Assembly: GCA_905209135.1 (NCBI GenBank)
Contig: CAJLRT010000050.1
Coordinates: 1-7,043, forward strand
Direction of reading: 5' to 3'
Length of the DNA stretch: 7,043 bases
From: an uncultured Eubacteriales bacterium
GTDB taxonomy: Bacteria; Bacillota; Clostridia; Oscillospirales; UMGS1783
The notes beneath the pieces are model-generated. The model did no database searches and was not told the origin of the DNA. It saw only the letters and a list, made by a program, of their open reading frames with translations. A program made the position numbers and the translations under genes. Below, one piece after another: positions 6,924-7,043 of the stretch. Every line of letters begins with the position of its first letter. Position 1 is the stretch's first letter.

Positions 6924-7004
6924 ATGAGCGCACCCGGCGGCTTTTGCAAAAAAGCCGCCGCAAGCGATATGCTGCTTGCGGCGGCGATGTTTTCACGGTT
7001 TTAG
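6924..7004 (+). CDS. Speculative 26-codon ORF with a strong ribosome binding site
   Basis: ATG at 6924 follows AAAGGAGG (6907-6914) by nine bases, the best Shine-Dalgarno site in the window, and the frame closes with TAG at 7002-7004. The peptide starts MSAPGGFCKKAAASDMLL and ends MFSRF: a small, Ala-rich, mildly amphipathic peptide of no known family. It overlaps two hairpins that can only form alternately (6936-6959 and 6954-6985), so the sequence may be constrained by RNA structure and not by protein. No clear promoter is seen. It could be a leader peptide, a microprotein or chance. Confidence 0.25.
   Translation: MSAPGGFCKKAAASDMLLAAAMFSRF
6936..6959. repeat. Hairpin with 10-bp arms, exclusive with the next one
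   Basis: GGCGGCTTTT (6936-6945) pairs with AAAAGCCGCC (6950-6959) around GCAA. Its right arm supplies bases 6954-6959 that are also the left arm of the terminator hairpin at 6954-6985, so the two cannot form together. Confidence 0.55.
6948..6985 (-). terminator. Intrinsic terminator, perfect 12-bp stem
   Basis: GCCGCCGCAAGC (6954-6965) pairs perfectly with GCTTGCGGCGGC (6974-6985) around an eight-base loop, and on the minus strand six T follow at once. It would end a transcript entering from beyond the right edge of the window. It has the same build as the terminator at 6726-6762. Confidence 0.7.
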
Positions 7005-7043
7005 CGGGCGGAGATACGCCCACGCAGCTCGCAAAAAGTTGGT

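Larger units (their letters stand above)
6476..7043. other. Gene-poor region with dense inverted repeats
   Basis: No protein or stable RNA gene is recognised over 568 bases apart from a speculative 26-codon ORF. The left half (6476-6725) holds inverted repeats at 6493-6536, 6555-6574, 6625-6642 and an imperfect hairpin at 6698-6721 (one bulged G). The right half (6726-7021) holds four larger GC-rich hairpins. A 99-codon minus-strand reading frame spans the right half but starts with GTG without a ribosome binding site and ends inside a terminator T-run, so I treat it as spurious. The block resembles an interspersed non-coding repeat or the downstream end of genes lying beyond the window. Confidence 0.5.

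Noticed and set aside
6724..7023. 99-codon minus-strand frame through the hairpin block
   Set aside because: GTG start without ribosome binding site, Arg/Ser-rich composition, crosses all the hairpins and stops in a terminator T-run. Probably a spurious ORF of a non-coding repeat.

Overview
The window looks like one end of an assembled contig from a GC-rich, spore-forming member of the Clostridia (an Oscillospiraceae-like gut Firmicute is my best guess). The basis is strong AGGAG-type ribosome binding sites, bacterial collagen-like proteins rich in Gly-Pro-Thr triplets with Cys-rich N-termini, and an AraC regulator of Firmicute type. No marker gene is present, so the taxonomy is inference. 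Bases 1-24 are Illumina sequencing adapter, not genome.

Layout. (1) Bases 25-3608, all read on the minus strand: a family 2 glycosyltransferase with a TPR-like C-terminus, then a complete 492-residue collagen-like protein, then a second collagen-like protein cut off by the contig end. This resembles the exosporium or spore-surface glycoprotein loci of Bacilli and Clostridia (BclA-like). The glycosyltransferase plausibly modifies the threonines of the Gly-X-Thr triplets. The 371-base gap between the two collagen genes has no gene but holds two elaborate perfect-stem structures. (2) Bases 3609-4151: no convincing protein gene. Two minus-strand intrinsic terminators lie about 400 bases apart, with a lone extended -10 promoter between them, which hints at a short unannotated transcript or a leader of the glycosyltransferase operon. 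(3) Bases 4152-6475: a divergent pair, an FAD-dependent oxidoreductase (PF12831-like) on the minus strand and an AraC-family regulator on the plus strand. They share an 84-base promoter region with an inverted repeat that could be the operator; each gene is followed by an intrinsic terminator. (4) Bases 6476-7043: no recognisable gene but dense symmetry. It holds a perfect 20-bp palindrome and a block of GC-rich hairpins. Two of these share the core GCAAGCGATA-N4-GCTTGC with different but still complementary outer stems, and both act formally as minus-strand terminators. A 26-codon ORF with an excellent Shine-Dalgarno site overlaps two mutually exclusive hairpins.

The likely working units are a spore-surface glycoprotein cluster (glycosyltransferase plus its probable collagen-like substrates) and a separate regulator/oxidoreductase module whose substrate cannot be read from the sequence. 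The least explained parts are the structured gap at 606-958 and the hairpin block at 6726-7043.
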